A stretch of 64,000 bases of DNA from assembly GCA_035235625.1 (NCBI GenBank), contig CP141142.1, positions 16,708,995 through 16,772,994 on the forward strand, given 5' to 3'. The position numbers were made by a program, and so were the translations under genes. This stretch comes from Saururus chinensis. Its lineage: Eukaryota > Streptophyta > Magnoliopsida > Piperales > Saururaceae. The notes under the pieces are model-generated. The model made no database searches. It saw only the letters and a program-made list of their open reading frames with translations, and had not been told where the DNA came from. Below, piece by piece: positions 11,267 through 24,413 of this stretch. How positions within the stretch are numbered: the first letter of the stretch is position 1; each line of letters begins with the position of its first letter.

Positions 11267-14090
11267 GGCACATCAAACTGGTGTAGCTGGATGCGCATTG
11301 TATGTCATGGCCAGCATGACCAACAGCCACACGCTGAATGCTATAAGCCATGTAGAAACCTGGTCATGCCATGTTTGAGCCCAGCCTAGCCATGGCTAGA
11401 TTAGAGAAATGGTAGTTGAGGCCACCAATGGATGGGCTGAAAAGGAGGAAGGAGAGATAAGAAGAAGAGGAAGATGGAGGAGGAGGGGGGTTGAGTTTGG
11501 GGCATACTTGTTGTGTCGTGAGGTGGGGTTGGAGTATGTGCTGCTAGCACAGTGACTGTGGCAACTGCTAACTCCTAGAAGGAGAGGGAAGACGTGGGGT
11601 AAATAGATGTTAAAATTTATCTTCATATATAGGGGATGGGTGAGATATTTTAGTAAATGTGTTATGGTAAATAGGAAATGGGGGACATAAGAGTTTAATG
11701 GGATGCAAATAGCCACATTCTATTTTTATTTATTGTATATTTTGGCATGTTCTTTGTTATGTTTTTGCTACGAGTTCACACTAGTGTCCCATTGTATAAT
11801 TATGAAAGTTCAAATACAATTTAATTCTTTTCCTTTCACAATTGGGAAAGTAGCTTTTTTAGCCGTGAAAGACCATTTATGCATTATCTCATTTAAATAG
11901 GCTATTTTATATAGAAATGACCTTTCCCTTGAAAAAACAAGGAAAACACAATTTATGTCAATTTTGCTTGAATTGACCCAACTAAGGGTTTCCTAAGAAA
12001 GGCCCTTTCTGATTTCAACGTTGTGAAAAGAGTGTCACCCCTTATTTCACTCATTCTCTTCTACATTGTGAGTTTATTATCCGTTATAAATCTAACATAT
12101 CACTACATTGCTCCTTATAATACTAGTACTTTAAACAAAGTAAAAATTAAGCGTATTGGCCTATATGTCCCAGTAATTTGAAATGCATAAACTTAAACAA
12201 ATTTGAGCATAATCTATGATTAATCTACAATTTAATCAACCAAAAATCATGCAAGCATTCATACAATGTCTTTTATGTGAAAACCCCAACTAGAGTAAAA
12301 AACAATGGCAGACTCGACTGGCTAAATCAATCAATGCACTAAACACAAAGAACTTGCAAGACCCAAGATCAACCAACCAAACTCAACTGACTTGAGACAA
12401 ATGAAACTCTTTTCTTTGTTCAGTCATCTTCTTTGTTAGTTATTAAGTTTCTCCCTCCATTAAACCATTTAACTTTTCTCTCTTTGTGTTTTGTCTACTT
12501 CTTCTCCTACAAGCACAATCAAATATTTCTTCTTTGGTTTATGATTCACCTTTGGGTCTCTTCGATCCTCTTTGATGAAGAAGTTGGTTGCACCTCCAAT
12601 TCATTTTGTCTTGATGTAAATTTTTTCTCACTTTTGGGTAATTGAATTGATCTTCAATGTAGTTAAATGAAAATTCTAGACACTCAAATCCCAATAGAGT
12701 AGACTCATCAATCTATCTTTATACTAACAATGACTTATTTCCTCTTTTTCCACATCTAAAATACACCTTATATATATACAAGTTGGTTGAGATGTTAGAC
12801 CTTAAATAGGAATCAAATTTCAGTGAGAATTACTTATTTTGGGAAATTGCGTATTGTACCAATCAATCGCTATAGTGCCCAATCGATTGGTGAAAAGTAC
12901 AACTATTGTAACATGATTCATTAACATGCTACAATACTACTACAGTAGTATAGTGTAGCTTCACTACGAAAAACATTTTTTTCTAAATCAATCCCTTTTT
13001 TATCCCAGTAGGTCATAGATGAAAATTTTATATATTCATGTAATTTTTTACTTCTCATTTTCCTACACTTTTATATGACGAACCATTCATCCTAAAGTGT
13101 GTGAATATAATGTGTGTGGGTATTTTTACCTATCAAACACCTCTTCAGCCTTATGATCTGCTTCATCTTCACCATGTGGTCTTCAGTAGTAACCAATCTA
13201 TCCTATGACTCAAATTATACATCAATTTGTCAATATTTTGTTCACTAAAATATGTCAATACAATACATATGACCACATACATATTGTTGGGTTTTTTATC
13301 ATTTTACATATTAAAAGTAAAGGGCATTTAAATGTACATTTCCCTTCAAAATCATAAAAAAAGTCCGAACATGATCCTAATTTGATTTTTTTTAAGAAAG
13401 GAAAATCTTTGAAAAGTCATTTTATTTCCTTACCACTGCTGAATCCAAACACCCCCTAAATTCACTTTTTATATGTATCCAAATAATATTTTTAAATCAC
13501 CATATAAATGTTCTGTACAATTAAAGTTAAATTAATTAATTTATCTTGTTTTTTTATTGATATAAGGTTATATAAATATTTGGTAAATATGTAGGTGTAT
13601 TGATAATTTTGGTGATAGATTAAAAACACGATTTTCTTTTTCTTTGATTTATTTGAAAATGTTAGGTAAGCCCATACTAAAGACTAACTATCGCTCACAA
13701 GCCACAATGAACCACTCTTGTTCTTTGAACACTTAATTTCCTTTTCCATCTCATATTTGTTTATAAAATCAAATAAATAAGAGGAAGTGTTGAATTGTTA
13801 TAATGAAGATTAAGACAGACAACTTCGTGTTTGAAGTACCTCCTCCTTTGAAGGTTACAGCACATGGACATGATAAGAGGAAAGAAGGACAATAAACTTG
13901 AACCTTAGGAAATAATGGGAGAAAATTGCTCTCCATGGTATTCATCTGCATGTCCTTGGTTCTGACACCTTGTAAATTCACCAATGTTCCCATTGACTAA
14001 ATCTATTAGATAATGGATTATCACAATATTTATTTAATAACTAAAATAAAAACATTAGGTAACATCTTACTATTGTCAGAGAATGTCCCC
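11267..14090. other. Unassigned AT-rich DNA
   Basis: I recognise no gene or complete element. 12,270-12,400 may be a minus-strand LTR end (AGTTGGGGTTTTCACATAAA on that strand) but I cannot bound it. 12,860-12,900 has CCAATCAATCG and CCAATCGATTGG close together, like the palindrome-bearing LTRs elsewhere in the window. The open frame at 11,396-11,716 is low complexity and not convincing. Confidence 0.4.
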
Positions 14091-14094
14091 CCAA

Positions 14095-14405
14095 AAACGC
14101 ATTTGACGTGTTTTTTTCAATATGACTGTAATATGGGATAAATAAATTCATAAATGGACTTTTTTTTTTGCAACGCATTATCTGTTGCTATATAAAGCAA
14201 TACGAGTTAGATGTGAGAAACTTTTTGTGCTTTTGGGAGTGAGAGAAATAGGAGATATAGTTGATTTCTATAAGAGGGGAAAAGATGGGTTTTTCTTCGC
14301 TTCTTTGGGAAAAGTCAATATTGTAGCTTGGTTTTTCTAATTGTAAGTGAAATTTGTTGCTATTGCTCATGGAGATAGGCATTGTCAAAATGTGGTGTAA
14401 ATCTT
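14095..14405 (+). repeat. Probable partial copia-type LTR
   Basis: A TATA box (CTATATAAAG, about 14,188-14,197) is followed 150-200 bp later by GCTCATGGAGATAGGCATTG and GTGGTGTAAATCTT. This resembles the U5 signature of many plant copia LTRs (CCCGTGGA.TAGGC... then ACCACGTAAATCTT). Borders and target duplications are not identifiable, and no coding part follows. Confidence 0.45.
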
Positions 14406-16860
14406 ACTGCCCTTTTTTTTCTATTGTTTATGCATTGTTGTGCTTGTTGCTCATATTAAAGGGGCTTGTGCTAGAAATTTAATTCACATGCCACACTAAA
14501 ATAGTCGTTAGTTAAGGCTAGAGTTTGTTAAGACCTCTGGAACCCTAACATTTATACTATTTATTTTATAACTCAACTCAAATATAATGGTTAATAAACA
14601 AGGGATGGAATAGTAGCATGTAATTAGGCAGAGCAAATGGTGAGTTGTCTCTGTAGGGCTTCTTGATTCTAGGAGAGGCAGAAGCTCTATCCACAGCTCA
14701 TGTTGTTGTTTTGTCATTTTTGAAAGGGATGCTTTATTTGTCATCAAGGCTTTCAATGCTTCATATCCTAATTTGTCTAACTAATAAGAATGCACACACA
14801 TTACATGTGTAAATATAGATTGGATAAGAAAAAAGAAAATAGAATTTAAAAAATATTTATCGAACAAGAGTCTCCCTTGCATACATTAGTTATTATACTT
14901 TCTATTAGGATCATAATGATCATAAATTACATACATGTACATGTATTTATAAGTACTATACTAGCCCATTAACACTTGTAGTGGGCAACTCCAAGTTTAA
15001 ATCTTATGGCTTAGTTGAAAATGTGTGGGTAAAAAACATTATTATTGAGAAGAGTATTGTATATGTAGGATCCACAAAAAAGTTTGAGAAAACATGCTCA
15101 TACAAATCTCATATGATAGAGCTTGTCGAGAGCTTACCAACGATACTAATAATATGCAAATATGAGATCAAAAGTGCTAGATATAACCATATGAAGCTAA
15201 AAACAAGGAAACATAAAACATATAGCCCATGTCCTATCAGCAATAAGTATTAGATTAACATGTGACAATCATCTAAATTAATTTAAGCAAATAATTTTAC
15301 TAAAATACCCTTATATCATATATTAAATTGAAACTTATAAAAGATGGTTTAAAAAATATGTAAAATAGTAATTAAGGGATCAAGTTATGGATAAAATTAG
15401 TAGAAATTAAAAATTCGATGTCAATCAATTAACTTTATGTAGTAGTATGATTAGGGTCACACTATTGATCAGGCTAAAATTGAAAGAACATGCAAGGCAT
15501 ATGTATTATAAATTAGTTAATTTAAATTATCAAAATAATGTCTACACTTCATGTATAGTCTTTAGGAATCTAATTAGGTTTAATTGTGGTTGAGTTAAAT
15601 TTGAAATTGATTAACTTTCAAAAAATGAGCAAACGTATTCTTAGACGTGTTCTTATTGATTAAGGTTGAAGACTAAGATTAGTATTAAAAGTAAAAAATT
15701 AATTTACACATACTCACATACACAAATCACGTACTTTAATTTAAGAATAGTAAATTAAGTGATTATGGACATTTAAGGTAAAATTAGGGTAAAATGTGAA
15801 AAATTATTGTGCATCGATTGATTGCTTCAACCTAAACTAGTGACATTAATCGATCGACCATTAAATCAGACCATGTAAAATTTGGCCAAGAGTATATCAA
15901 TCAATAGCCACAAGTGAGAGATTGATGTCTAGAAGAGTTTTATCTTAATTAAAACAAGCACGATCAATCATACAAGGGGTTAAAAATCTCCCTTTGTTTT
16001 TTTTTCATTATGAAATCTAAAGTCTAATTTTAATGGAAAAGGGTCATTAGTTTAGTATATTACATTGTAAAAATAATTTTTTACTGTACATGAAAAAATA
16101 TACCAAATTGAGCATTTATATTGGTCAAGCTTAAATGTTCCATCTGAGGGAGTATCTAGCTTCATAATTTTTGCATGACTATAATTCCCAAAAGATCATA
16201 AGCTTAATCCCTGGATATTAATGTTTGTATAACGGAAATTACATAATACGATCATTATGTATAGATTTTGTTATGCCGGATTGGTGTCATATGATTGTGG
16301 GTTAATTGAAAGATGTTAATAGAAGATCACCGAAATTCAGTAGGAGCTTTTCATTATGGTTATGCTTATAAGCAAACTTTGTCAAAAGATAGTAACGCGT
16401 GTTTGCTTTTATATACTATGCTAAGACTCCTATGTAGCATGGTCATAGATTTCTAGATACGACCATCCGAAAATTAAAAAAGCATTTGTATACAAGTAAG
16501 CAATAAGCATCACCATTTTCACTCCAAGTAACATTAATGGTGTATGTTACCATCTGTCTTGATTGATCACAACGACAGAAAACTGTTTCCTATATGATAA
16601 CCCTAAAAACACCTGCAATCTTAATGCTTCTAGTACTTGGTCTCATCATTGATTCTCTTTGCTGTTAAGAGTTATCAAGAGCAGTCCCACAAAGTCAATC
16701 AGAACATAATGATCTTTCTTAAGAAGCAGAAAAGAAAATCAATCCATTAAAGAACATATTAAGAAATTTCAGATCTTCATCAATCAAAGAATAAAGCAGA
16801 TCAGAACTATTTCCAATCACAAAAGGCTAAGGAAACCTAAAATCCTCACCATGATGGCAA
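14406..16860. other. Unassigned AT-rich DNA
   Basis: No gene recognised. The open frames at 14,508-14,756 and 14,981-15,253 have no known motif. 15,800-15,920 has ATCGATTGATTG and AATCGATCGACC, again like the paired palindromes of local LTRs. Confidence 0.4.
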
Positions 16861-16872
16861 TGCAACTTTCCT

Positions 16873-17532
16873 TCACCCTTTCACAAACATCAACATTCCC
16901 AAAAATATCAGAGCAGCAAAGAGCAAAAACATGCTGTCTGTGCCCCTCCCTCTACCCAACGCCCTTGTGGCCACCAACTTCTGCATATCATCCCTCATCC
17001 TCTTCATCTCCCTCTGAGCAGCCACTTTCTCCTCCTCCAGATCACGTACCTTCGCACTCAGTATCACGACCTCCTCCCCGGCCTCAGAATTTCTCCTTTT
17101 CAGATCACTAACTCTGTACTTCAACTCTTTTTCTGAATCAAACTGACGTGCAACCTTTTTCTCCAGACCTTGTAGATGATCTTCCAAGCTCTTCATGAGC
17201 ATGGTCAAGCTATCTGCATTGCACCCATCCGGCTTTTTCTTCAGAACACTGCGGACTCTTGACTTGAATCTCTCAATCTCTTCCTGGGCTTTGTTATATT
17301 TGTTTTCTACGTCAGATACTTGGATCTTCATGCTCTCAACTTCCTTTTTATCATCTTCCAGATGAGGATTTGATTCGTTCGCCATGAGGACAGATATCTG
17401 AAACTTCAGGTTTAAGTTCTCCTCTGAGAGGTTCAGTAGTTGGTGGGCTAGGTTCTCTTTATTCGCAATTACTTCCTCGAAGTCTTTGATGAGCTTTGAG
17501 AACTCAGTGACGAGGGAGTCGTAGTCTTCCAT
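16873..17532 (-). CDS. Coiled-coil protein with C-terminal membrane anchor
   Basis: Intact 219-codon minus-strand frame starting at the ATG at 17,532 (MEDYDSLVTEFSKL). Residues about 5-195 are rich in E, K, L and heptad-like spacing (LEDHLQGLEKKVARQFDSEKE; VRDLEEEKVAAQREMKRMRD), i.e. a long coiled coil. Residues about 201-216 (MFLLFAALIFLGMLMF) are a single hydrophobic segment followed only by VKG, the layout of a tail-anchored protein facing the cytosol from the ER, outer mitochondrial or nuclear membrane. No N-terminal signal. No intron is needed. I do not recognise the family, and motifs of plant KASH proteins are absent at the end. It is surrounded by transposon debris but undamaged, so it is the best candidate for a real host gene here. 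Function unknown. Confidence 0.7.
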   Translation of the reverse strand: MEDYDSLVTEFSKLIKDFEEVIANKENLAHQLLNLSEENLNLKFQISVLMANESNPHLEDDKKEVESMKIQVSDVENKYNKAQEEIERFKSRVRSVLKKKPDGCNADSLTMLMKSLEDHLQGLEKKVARQFDSEKELKYRVSDLKRRNSEAGEEVVILSAKVRDLEEEKVAAQREMKRMRDDMQKLVATRALGRGRGTDSMFLLFAALIFLGMLMFVKG

Positions 17533-17649
17533 GGGTTCACAAGAAGTTTCAGAAGATGAGCCAAGTTCTTCAATAGATAGAAGCGATACAAGGTTGTTCG
17601 GATAATACTGAGTGGATTAACAGATTTTGTGATCTTTTTTGGGATTAAC

Positions 17650-18195
17650 GATGAAATTTAGCCAATCCCGATCCCCACGGGAGTAGTTGTGGATTACTGA
17701 TGGCTGACTTGATCTTACTTGTAATGGGTTGGGCTTAAATTTTGAGTTTAGGATCGGGACGAGGACCCAATCAAGTGGCCCATGTGGACGCCCTGTTTCA
17801 TGAATCATTAATTATCTTTTCATCACCTAACACAACGTTTATTTTTTTAATAAATCCTAAATTTTTTTGCCTCGTCACCAACATAGTAACCCAACCCATC
17901 TTCCTCTCTACATCTATCACTTTCCTTTTAATCCTTTTTTTGCTTATGACAACATCGAGTCTAACCATAGACACATCCTCGGGCTCGGCCTAAAAGGCTG
18001 AATATACATACCTTAGTCAAACTCTTAATGTACATATGTGTTGGATATAGGTCCCATGAAAATGAGCAACAAGATGGTTCATGTATGGTCGACGCAACTG
18101 ATCCTACTATCTTTGGACCCCGTGGCCCGTACTTGCTCATTCGAATTAGAAAAATGGAGAACTATGTTGGCCCGAGCCTATACCGTGGTCCAACA
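17650..18195 (-). repeat. Copia 3' LTR (left edge uncertain)
   Basis: On the minus strand the LTR starts TGTTGGACCACGGTATAGGC at 18,195, after a purine-rich stretch (CCCATTGTGAGGGA). It follows the RNase H end of the copia remnant. Its U3 aligns by eye with the copia LTR split at 51,483-53,567: TGTTGGAC.A.GGTAT.GGC, then GGACC...ATGAACCA, then GT.TAT.TTTAGC. The downstream edge cannot be fixed. Confidence 0.55.
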
Positions 18196-18252
18196 TCCCT
18201 CACAATGGGGTGAAGGGATCATATGGTTCAACAACGACTTGTACTAGTCCTA

Positions 18253-21066
18253 TCATAGACTGATATTATGAGCATGTAATATAAATGGATTCGTTGTTAT
18301 TGCCTTAGTGAATGGATTTGCCAACATCTTAGTAGTAGGAATACGAATCACAATCTCTTTTTCTCTCAATAGCATGTCAAAGATATAATGGTAATGCGCT
18401 TCAACGTGCTTACCTCTAACACCGATCTCCTCATTTTTAATTGTTGACACCGTAACTAGATTATCCCAACTTAGCTTGAAATTCCTTTATCCAAATTACA
18501 TGTGTATATACTATACTACATACATAAAACTCAGTTTCTATCATAGGCTTAGAAACATTCTTCTGTTTCTTTCTTACTCACGATATTGCCCCGTCTCCAA
18601 TCATGATAATAAATCTAGTAGTGCATTTCATATCATCTGGACTCTTGTATATTCTGAATCACTATATCAGTTAATGACAGTCTTTTGCCTAATATTTGAG
18701 TTTTAATTTCTTATACTTTAGCAAATATATGAATACTCATGTCACTGTTTGCCTGTGTTGAATTTTAGGGCTTGCTTGGTGGCAACGTAGCAAATTAACC
18801 ACAAAATTGATATCAAAACTTGTACAAGTCATGACATACATCAAGCTACTAATAGCTTATGGATATGTCACTAACTCAATCCAGAGTCCTCTTCCTCAAT
18901 CTGATGGGCCATACTCTTAGATAACCAACCAATAGCATTGAAGAGTTTGAGAACACTTATAATATATGATTCTTGAGATATACTTAACTTTACATCATTT
19001 TTATTCATATCAATTTTCATCCCAATGATGTAGAAATACACCCATGTCTTTTATCATAAATTAGGTTTTAAGTTATTCATTTAAATTGATAATTATACTA
19101 AAATCATTCCCCATCAAGAGTATGTCATCTACATAAAGTGACCACAACATATACATTTTTTTATCCCAGAAGGTATATTTACAACGATCATGTTCATTAA
19201 CTATGAACTCATATTTACTAATCATCTTGTGAAAAATGAAGTATCATTACCTTAGAGATTGTTAGAGGTCATACAATGATTTTTCTAGCTTGCACACCTT
19301 GTGTTCCTCTTAGGAATGTTATAACCCTCATGTTATTCTAAGTAAATCTCCTCCTCTAAATCTCCTTCTCTGAATATCTATTTAGGAATACTATCTTTGC
19401 ATCCATTTGATACAACTATAAGTCAAAGTGAGCAACAATTGCTAAGAGACATTTGATTGAGACAAATATTGACATAATATGTCTATTTGAAGTCCATCCC
19501 ATACACTTAGGTGAACCTATTTGCCACTACTATCGTCATGTACTTATCAATTGACTCATCTGTCTTAAACTTCTTTTTGAAGATTCATTTACTCCCTATA
19601 GGCTTTCGCCTTTCATATGGATTCACAATCTCCAAGACTTTCCTCTCTAGGATTCAATCAATTTTCACTTAAATAGCATTCTTCCATGCTTGAGAGTCTG
19701 AAAATCTTAAACCTTGGTCACGGGTACTAGGGTTTATCGAATGTGATTATTTCTTCCCTTAGCATTGTATATATAGAAGTCCATTAACGGTGTTGAAGGC
19801 TTTCTTTCTCTTAATGGCCTAGGTTCTGTGTTAATTTCATTTTGTCTAGATCCAATTACTTCCTTAGAGGTAGTATTTGGACCATAATCTTTTATAATTT
19901 TAAATAAATCAACTATTTTATTAGGTATTTTGGGATTTAATTATTTTCCTAAGAAAGAAGCATTTCTAGACTCTATAATCCCTAATGTTCTATCTACGTA
20001 TTGAACTACAAATCTGTACCCATTAGAGTAATCAAAAGAACTAATAAAGTTAAACTTTATGATCTTTGTATCTAGATTAGACCTATATTAGTTAAATGCT
20101 TTTAACATGTGCCCTAGACCCCCACAAACTAAGTTGTCAAAAGCTTGGGCATCAACTTGTCCATAACTCACAAGGTATCTATTAGACTATCTTTCTGGGT
20201 ATATGATCTAGGATTTACACAACATTGTCTGAAGTCTCACCCCAAAATTAGTTCTAAATTTAGAATGATTTAACATAGACCTAAACATGTCAATGAACAT
20301 CTGATTATGCTTTTTTGTCACTCTATTTTGTTGTGGAGTGTAGAGAAGAATGTATTAGTGCACTATTTCTTAATCGGTACAATATTCTTTAAACATGTTA
20401 GAGGTATACTCCCAATTGGGTCTCAACCTCAGTTTTAAATTTTTTAAATTTATTTAAAGCATCAATTTATCTTAAATAGTCATCAATAAAAGTAATAAAA
20501 TTGGTCATACCTTTATAATTCTGTACATTTAAGGGTCCACAGATGTCTGAATAACCACCCCTAAAAGTTAATTTGCCTTTTGTCCCTTAGCAAAAATTGC
20601 CTACTCATCCAATATTCAATACTCACACACATGTATGTCTTTAAATATTTTAGGTAATAACCTTCCATTCAACATTTTATATATCTTATCTACATTCACA
20701 TGACACAAATGCATATGCCAATGCAATATCATCCGTTGACCAAAAAACAATATTATTAGAAGCAAATGAGTCCGAAACAACTAAACAAAACAATCCATCC
20801 ACTAAAGTAGTAGAAAATAGAATTGATCCACCCTTCCCCACTATTGTGTTGCTCCCTTTAAATCTGACGTCCAATTCCTTCTTGGTAAGGACAGTGCATG
20901 AGATCAGATTCTTCCTGATGGAAGGAGAAAAAAGCACATCAATAAGGAATAAAGTGGACCCCTCTTTATAGGCAGTCCAATATGTCCCCATGGCTTCCAA
21001 CTCGCAATAGGTGTCGTTCCCCATATAGATTTTATTTCTCTGAGGGAGGATGTCATGGCCTGGCAC
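18253..21066 (-). pseudogene. Ty1/copia polyprotein remnant
   Basis: Minus-strand decayed copia gag-pol read from right to left. 20,686-21,066: MGNDTYCELEAMGTYWTAYK and LFSPSIRKNLIS, the stretch before and in the GAG-pre-integrase domain. About 20,170-20,400: integrase pieces matching the TPQQN..., IDMFRSML... type. About 19,920-20,060: IIKFNFISSFDYSNGYRFVV and RTLGIIESRNASFL, the region after integrase. RT between about 18,700 and 19,700 is badly decayed. 18,253-18,450: RNase H end with KHVEAHYHYIFDML and MLANPFTKAI, matching the usual KHIDIKYHF...ADPLTK. The order GAG-INT-RT-RH is diagnostic of copia. Many stops; not functional. Confidence 0.75.
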
Positions 21067-21099
21067 ATGTCACTAACCATTTATAATACCCTTTGCAAG

Positions 21100-22485
21100 T
21101 GTTGCACTGAAATAATGTTCAATTAAAGGTTATGAAATCTTGAATTACAACCCTATTTTGTGTTAATTCACTACTTATTTGGGTCATTTTTATTTTGAAT
21201 AGGTAAGTTGGAACTCCGTTGTATTTACATATCCAAATGGGCTTGGATAGGATCCAAGTAGAAAATGAACTTAAGTCTAACTACCTAAATCTATTCAATG
21301 GTCAAGAATGGACTCTTAATAGTCTAAACATATATGGAATAGTTGAACACAACCTTGTAGACCCATTAGATTTCGTATTTGCATCAAGCGAACAAATTCA
21401 GGAATAAACTAATTTGGACAGATTGACATAGCCTTAGTATTTCAGTCGTATCATTTTATGTAAAATTCAGATTGATATGCTTATGATGGCATTAGAAAGA
21501 AGACTTTCGTAACTACAATCATTATTTCTGAAAGAAAATAGTAATTCTTAAGATATATGGGTCAAATCTGACATACAAAGGGACAACTAGTCAATTAACC
21601 CGAGGCCAATACATGGAGGATCTTTTGACTAGTTGTGATTAATGCACATAAGGAAAGATATTGAGGTTGATTGGATAACTTAAACATACTTATTTGCTAA
21701 AAAAAATATTAATTTATTTAGAATCTAATCATTACTAAAGAAGCAACTAATTAAGCAATAAATTAGGAAGCAATCAAAGGATATGATTAGACCTTCCTCT
21801 TTGAAACAACCCCTTCTACTCTTATAAAAAGAGGGGTAGACGTGGAAGAGGCATCATCTCCTCATCTGGAGCTCTCTTCTCCAATTTTTCTCTTCTTTTG
21901 TAATTTAATTTCTATTTTTATTGTAATGGCTTTCAAAGAAATCTACTTAAGGTTAGAGGTAATTTGTAAAAATCTAATAGAGTTCTATTTATGTTTTATC
22001 AATGGTCTTAAGTAAGTATTGATTATTTGAAGTGATGTTTATTTAATATTATTTTTTTCCTTATTTTTTTGTGATCTAAGACATAAGATACTTGAAAGCT
22101 CTTTTTTTTTAATCTTTTGTGGTTTTGTTACATAGAACTCTTGAAGAAATAATTCTTTTTATCCTCCATGTATCTAAAATATTTCATATCTTAATTTTTT
22201 CTTTTAATGTTCATATTTTTTTGTTAGATAGAATGTTCAATCTATTCTAACTAAGATAACATGACACGTGAAGAACATCACTAGATGTTATAATGACCCT
22301 CAACGCCTTAGTATTTTATCTTCTTGATTTCTTAACTTTTTATTACCTCAATAATCTTATACTTTTTCTCTCTTTACTCCTCTTATTTTGTAATCATTGT
22401 GATAGTAACAAAAAGGCAATCCTTGTAGATTTCAACCTTACAAGACTACATCCACTTTTGCACTTATAAGTAATATAACCCTAAG
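21100..22485 (+). repeat. LTR of the element A family (solo or truncated)
   Basis: Starts TGTTGCACTGAAATAATG, compared with TGATGCACTGAAATAATG in A. It follows A's LTR almost throughout: TTATTTGGGTC, the CTTGTAGACCCATT block, CGAGGCCAATACATGGAG, TTGAAACAACCCCTTCTA, then the TATA box. The 3' half is more diverged. The end near 22,480 has AGTTTTGGCTC, possibly the edge of a lost primer site. No gag follows. It disrupts or adjoins the copia remnant on its left. Confidence 0.7.
21823..21831 (+). promoter_or_regulatory. TATA box of the A-family LTR
   Basis: TATAAAAAG followed by GAGGGGTAGACGTGG, conserved with element A's LTR (TATAAATAG, GAGGGGTGGACGTG). Confidence 0.6.
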
Positions 22486-22524
22486 TTTTGGCTCAATTTA
22501 ATGAATCAATAGTTTAGGTGTAAC

Positions 22525-23535
22525 AAAACTAAACAAGGATAAGTATTTATGGGTTGTCGAACCTCATGGACGGATAAATTAATTAATAAATCTAAGTGGA
22601 GAATTCGTTAATTGAAAACTAAAAGAACTTAACCTTAAATTTAACAAAGAAAATAAGAAACAAGACTAAAAGGAAGAGATCAATATAATGAAAATTACTA
22701 AGGAAATCAAATCCACTATAGAACCAAAATAATTTCTTATTATTTAATCTAAATCTAGTGTGAATATGATAAGTATTCTCAGCTACGAGCTAGAATTACT
22801 TTAGAAAGAATCATTAATTAAATCTATGACATGAACTATCTTTAACAATAGCACGAATAATCTACATTAAACTAAATTATAGGCATGAATCGTCTAATCT
22901 TAGTATAACTCGTCCAATTAATTAATTATATGAACATTAAAATTATTGCTTGGTTATCTTATCTAAATAACAGAAATCAAAATTGATGTAAATCTCAAAA
23001 CCACATCAATATATCATCTACAAGGCAATAAATCAACATAAAGTTGAATAAACTTGAAAAGCTCTTCCATTAAAAAAAAATCCTTGTCATACCATTGTTA
23101 TTAACCACAACTAAGGTTTAAATTAAAATAAAAAGAAACTAAAACTTCTTTATAACTTTATCAACTCCTAAGTAAAAGAAGTCCTTTCCTCTCAAGAAAG
23201 TCTACTTGAATTCATCAATTTCGAGTCCCGTATGGCTTTATAATGGCATAAAAACCATAAGAGGAAGTCTAATACGAAAAGAATTCAAAACCGGTTCAAA
23301 ATAGGAAACTACGCACAGTTTTATTCAAATAGACTACATTCATGTTCGAACGCTATAACTATTTCTATTTTTTTTTTCAAAATAACTTGTAGCCATTCGA
23401 ACGCCCCTACATCCTGTTCAAATGACAATAAAGAAACTACACAAAAATAACACAAAGTTAGCCAATTTACTTCAAAATATTGTACAATTTTCCATAACCT
23501 TAATGCCTAACTATTTAAGCTATATTAAATCTTAA
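22525..23535 (-). repeat. C-family LTR, large part left of the CACTA insertion
   Basis: Minus-strand homologue of element C's LTR (60,061-61,483). Shared blocks include TCGACAACCC..AAATACTTATCC, ATTCATCCGT.C.TGAGG, CTGAGAATACTT, ATCTAAATCTAGTGTGAATATGA on the opposite strand, and the TTTTACTTAGGAGTT block. The U5 end is shortened near 22,525. At 23,535 the LTR is cut by the CACTA element and resumes at 40,806. The U3 has TTCGAA-type palindromes (CGTTCGAATGG, CGTTCGAACATG) where element C has CGATCGATCG. Confidence 0.75.
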
Positions 23536-24200
23536 CACTACAACAAAATAGAGTATTAGCATTGTAATTTTACATCGCTAATACTAAGATTTGCATCGCT
23601 AAACTGCATCACCATAAGCGTTGAAAAAAGTAGAGTCACAATTGCTGATTGGCGACGAATACTGAAAAGCGTCGCTAATAATTGTCATTAGCGACGTATA
23701 ATATACGTCACTAATAATAGAAAATATGTCCCTAATAGTTCCACATTAGCGACAAATAAGATATGTCGCTACTATTAGCGATGAATAAGTATACGTCCCT
23801 AATAAGTTGTAGCAACGTATATATATATGTCGCCAATAGCTTTATTAAGTAATTTAGCTATACGTCGCAAATGTTAGTAATGATGTATGTATAAGTCGCT
23901 AACAGTGAATCTACTAGCGACGTATATGTTGACGTCGCAATTGCTCACATAAATAGCGACACATAGAATGTGTCGCTAATTATACTACTAATAGGGACGC
24001 AACTATACATCGTTAATAATTCTTTATTGTTGTTAATAAGAAGAGTTTTAGCAACATTTGGTTGTTTTACGTCTCTAATAGTATACTTATAACGACAAAT
24101 AGGCATGCGTCGCTAAAAATACTTTAAAATATGAAAGAAATTTTATTTGCTAATTTAATTATTTATTGTGACATTATAAAAGTGTCGCTAAAAATTATTT
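23536..24200. repeat. CACTA left terminus and subterminal repeats
   Basis: Terminal inverted repeat at 23,536-23,560, then about 640 bp with many copies of TAGCGACGTAT or ATACGTCGCTA, mostly as face-to-face pairs spaced by a few bases (for example about 23,689-23,718 and 23,750-23,795). In En/Spm such subterminal motifs are binding sites of the TNPA-type protein. Copies are partly decayed (GTCACTAAT, GTCCCTAAT). Confidence 0.85.
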
Positions 24201-24413
24201 AATATAAAAAATAAAATAAATCAATTCTACCAAAACTCCCGCAAATATAACTATATTAATCACCTTCCCCTCTTCCTAAATGTACTACTTTTCAAGCATT
24301 GATGCAGCCACTATTGGTTTGACAAATTTTTCTTAGGGAAAAGAATTAATTTTAAAATTATAATTTTACTTTCATGGTTACAATATTTGATGTTACATTT
24401 GAATAACCAATGT

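Noticed and set aside
11396..11716. 106-codon minus-strand frame
   Set aside because: Low-complexity Ser/Leu/Pro content and no family similarity that I can see.
23689..23800. Facing TAGCGACGTAT pairs read as a microRNA precursor
   Set aside because: They recur dozens of times across both CACTA ends, so they are subterminal repeats, not a single precursor gene.
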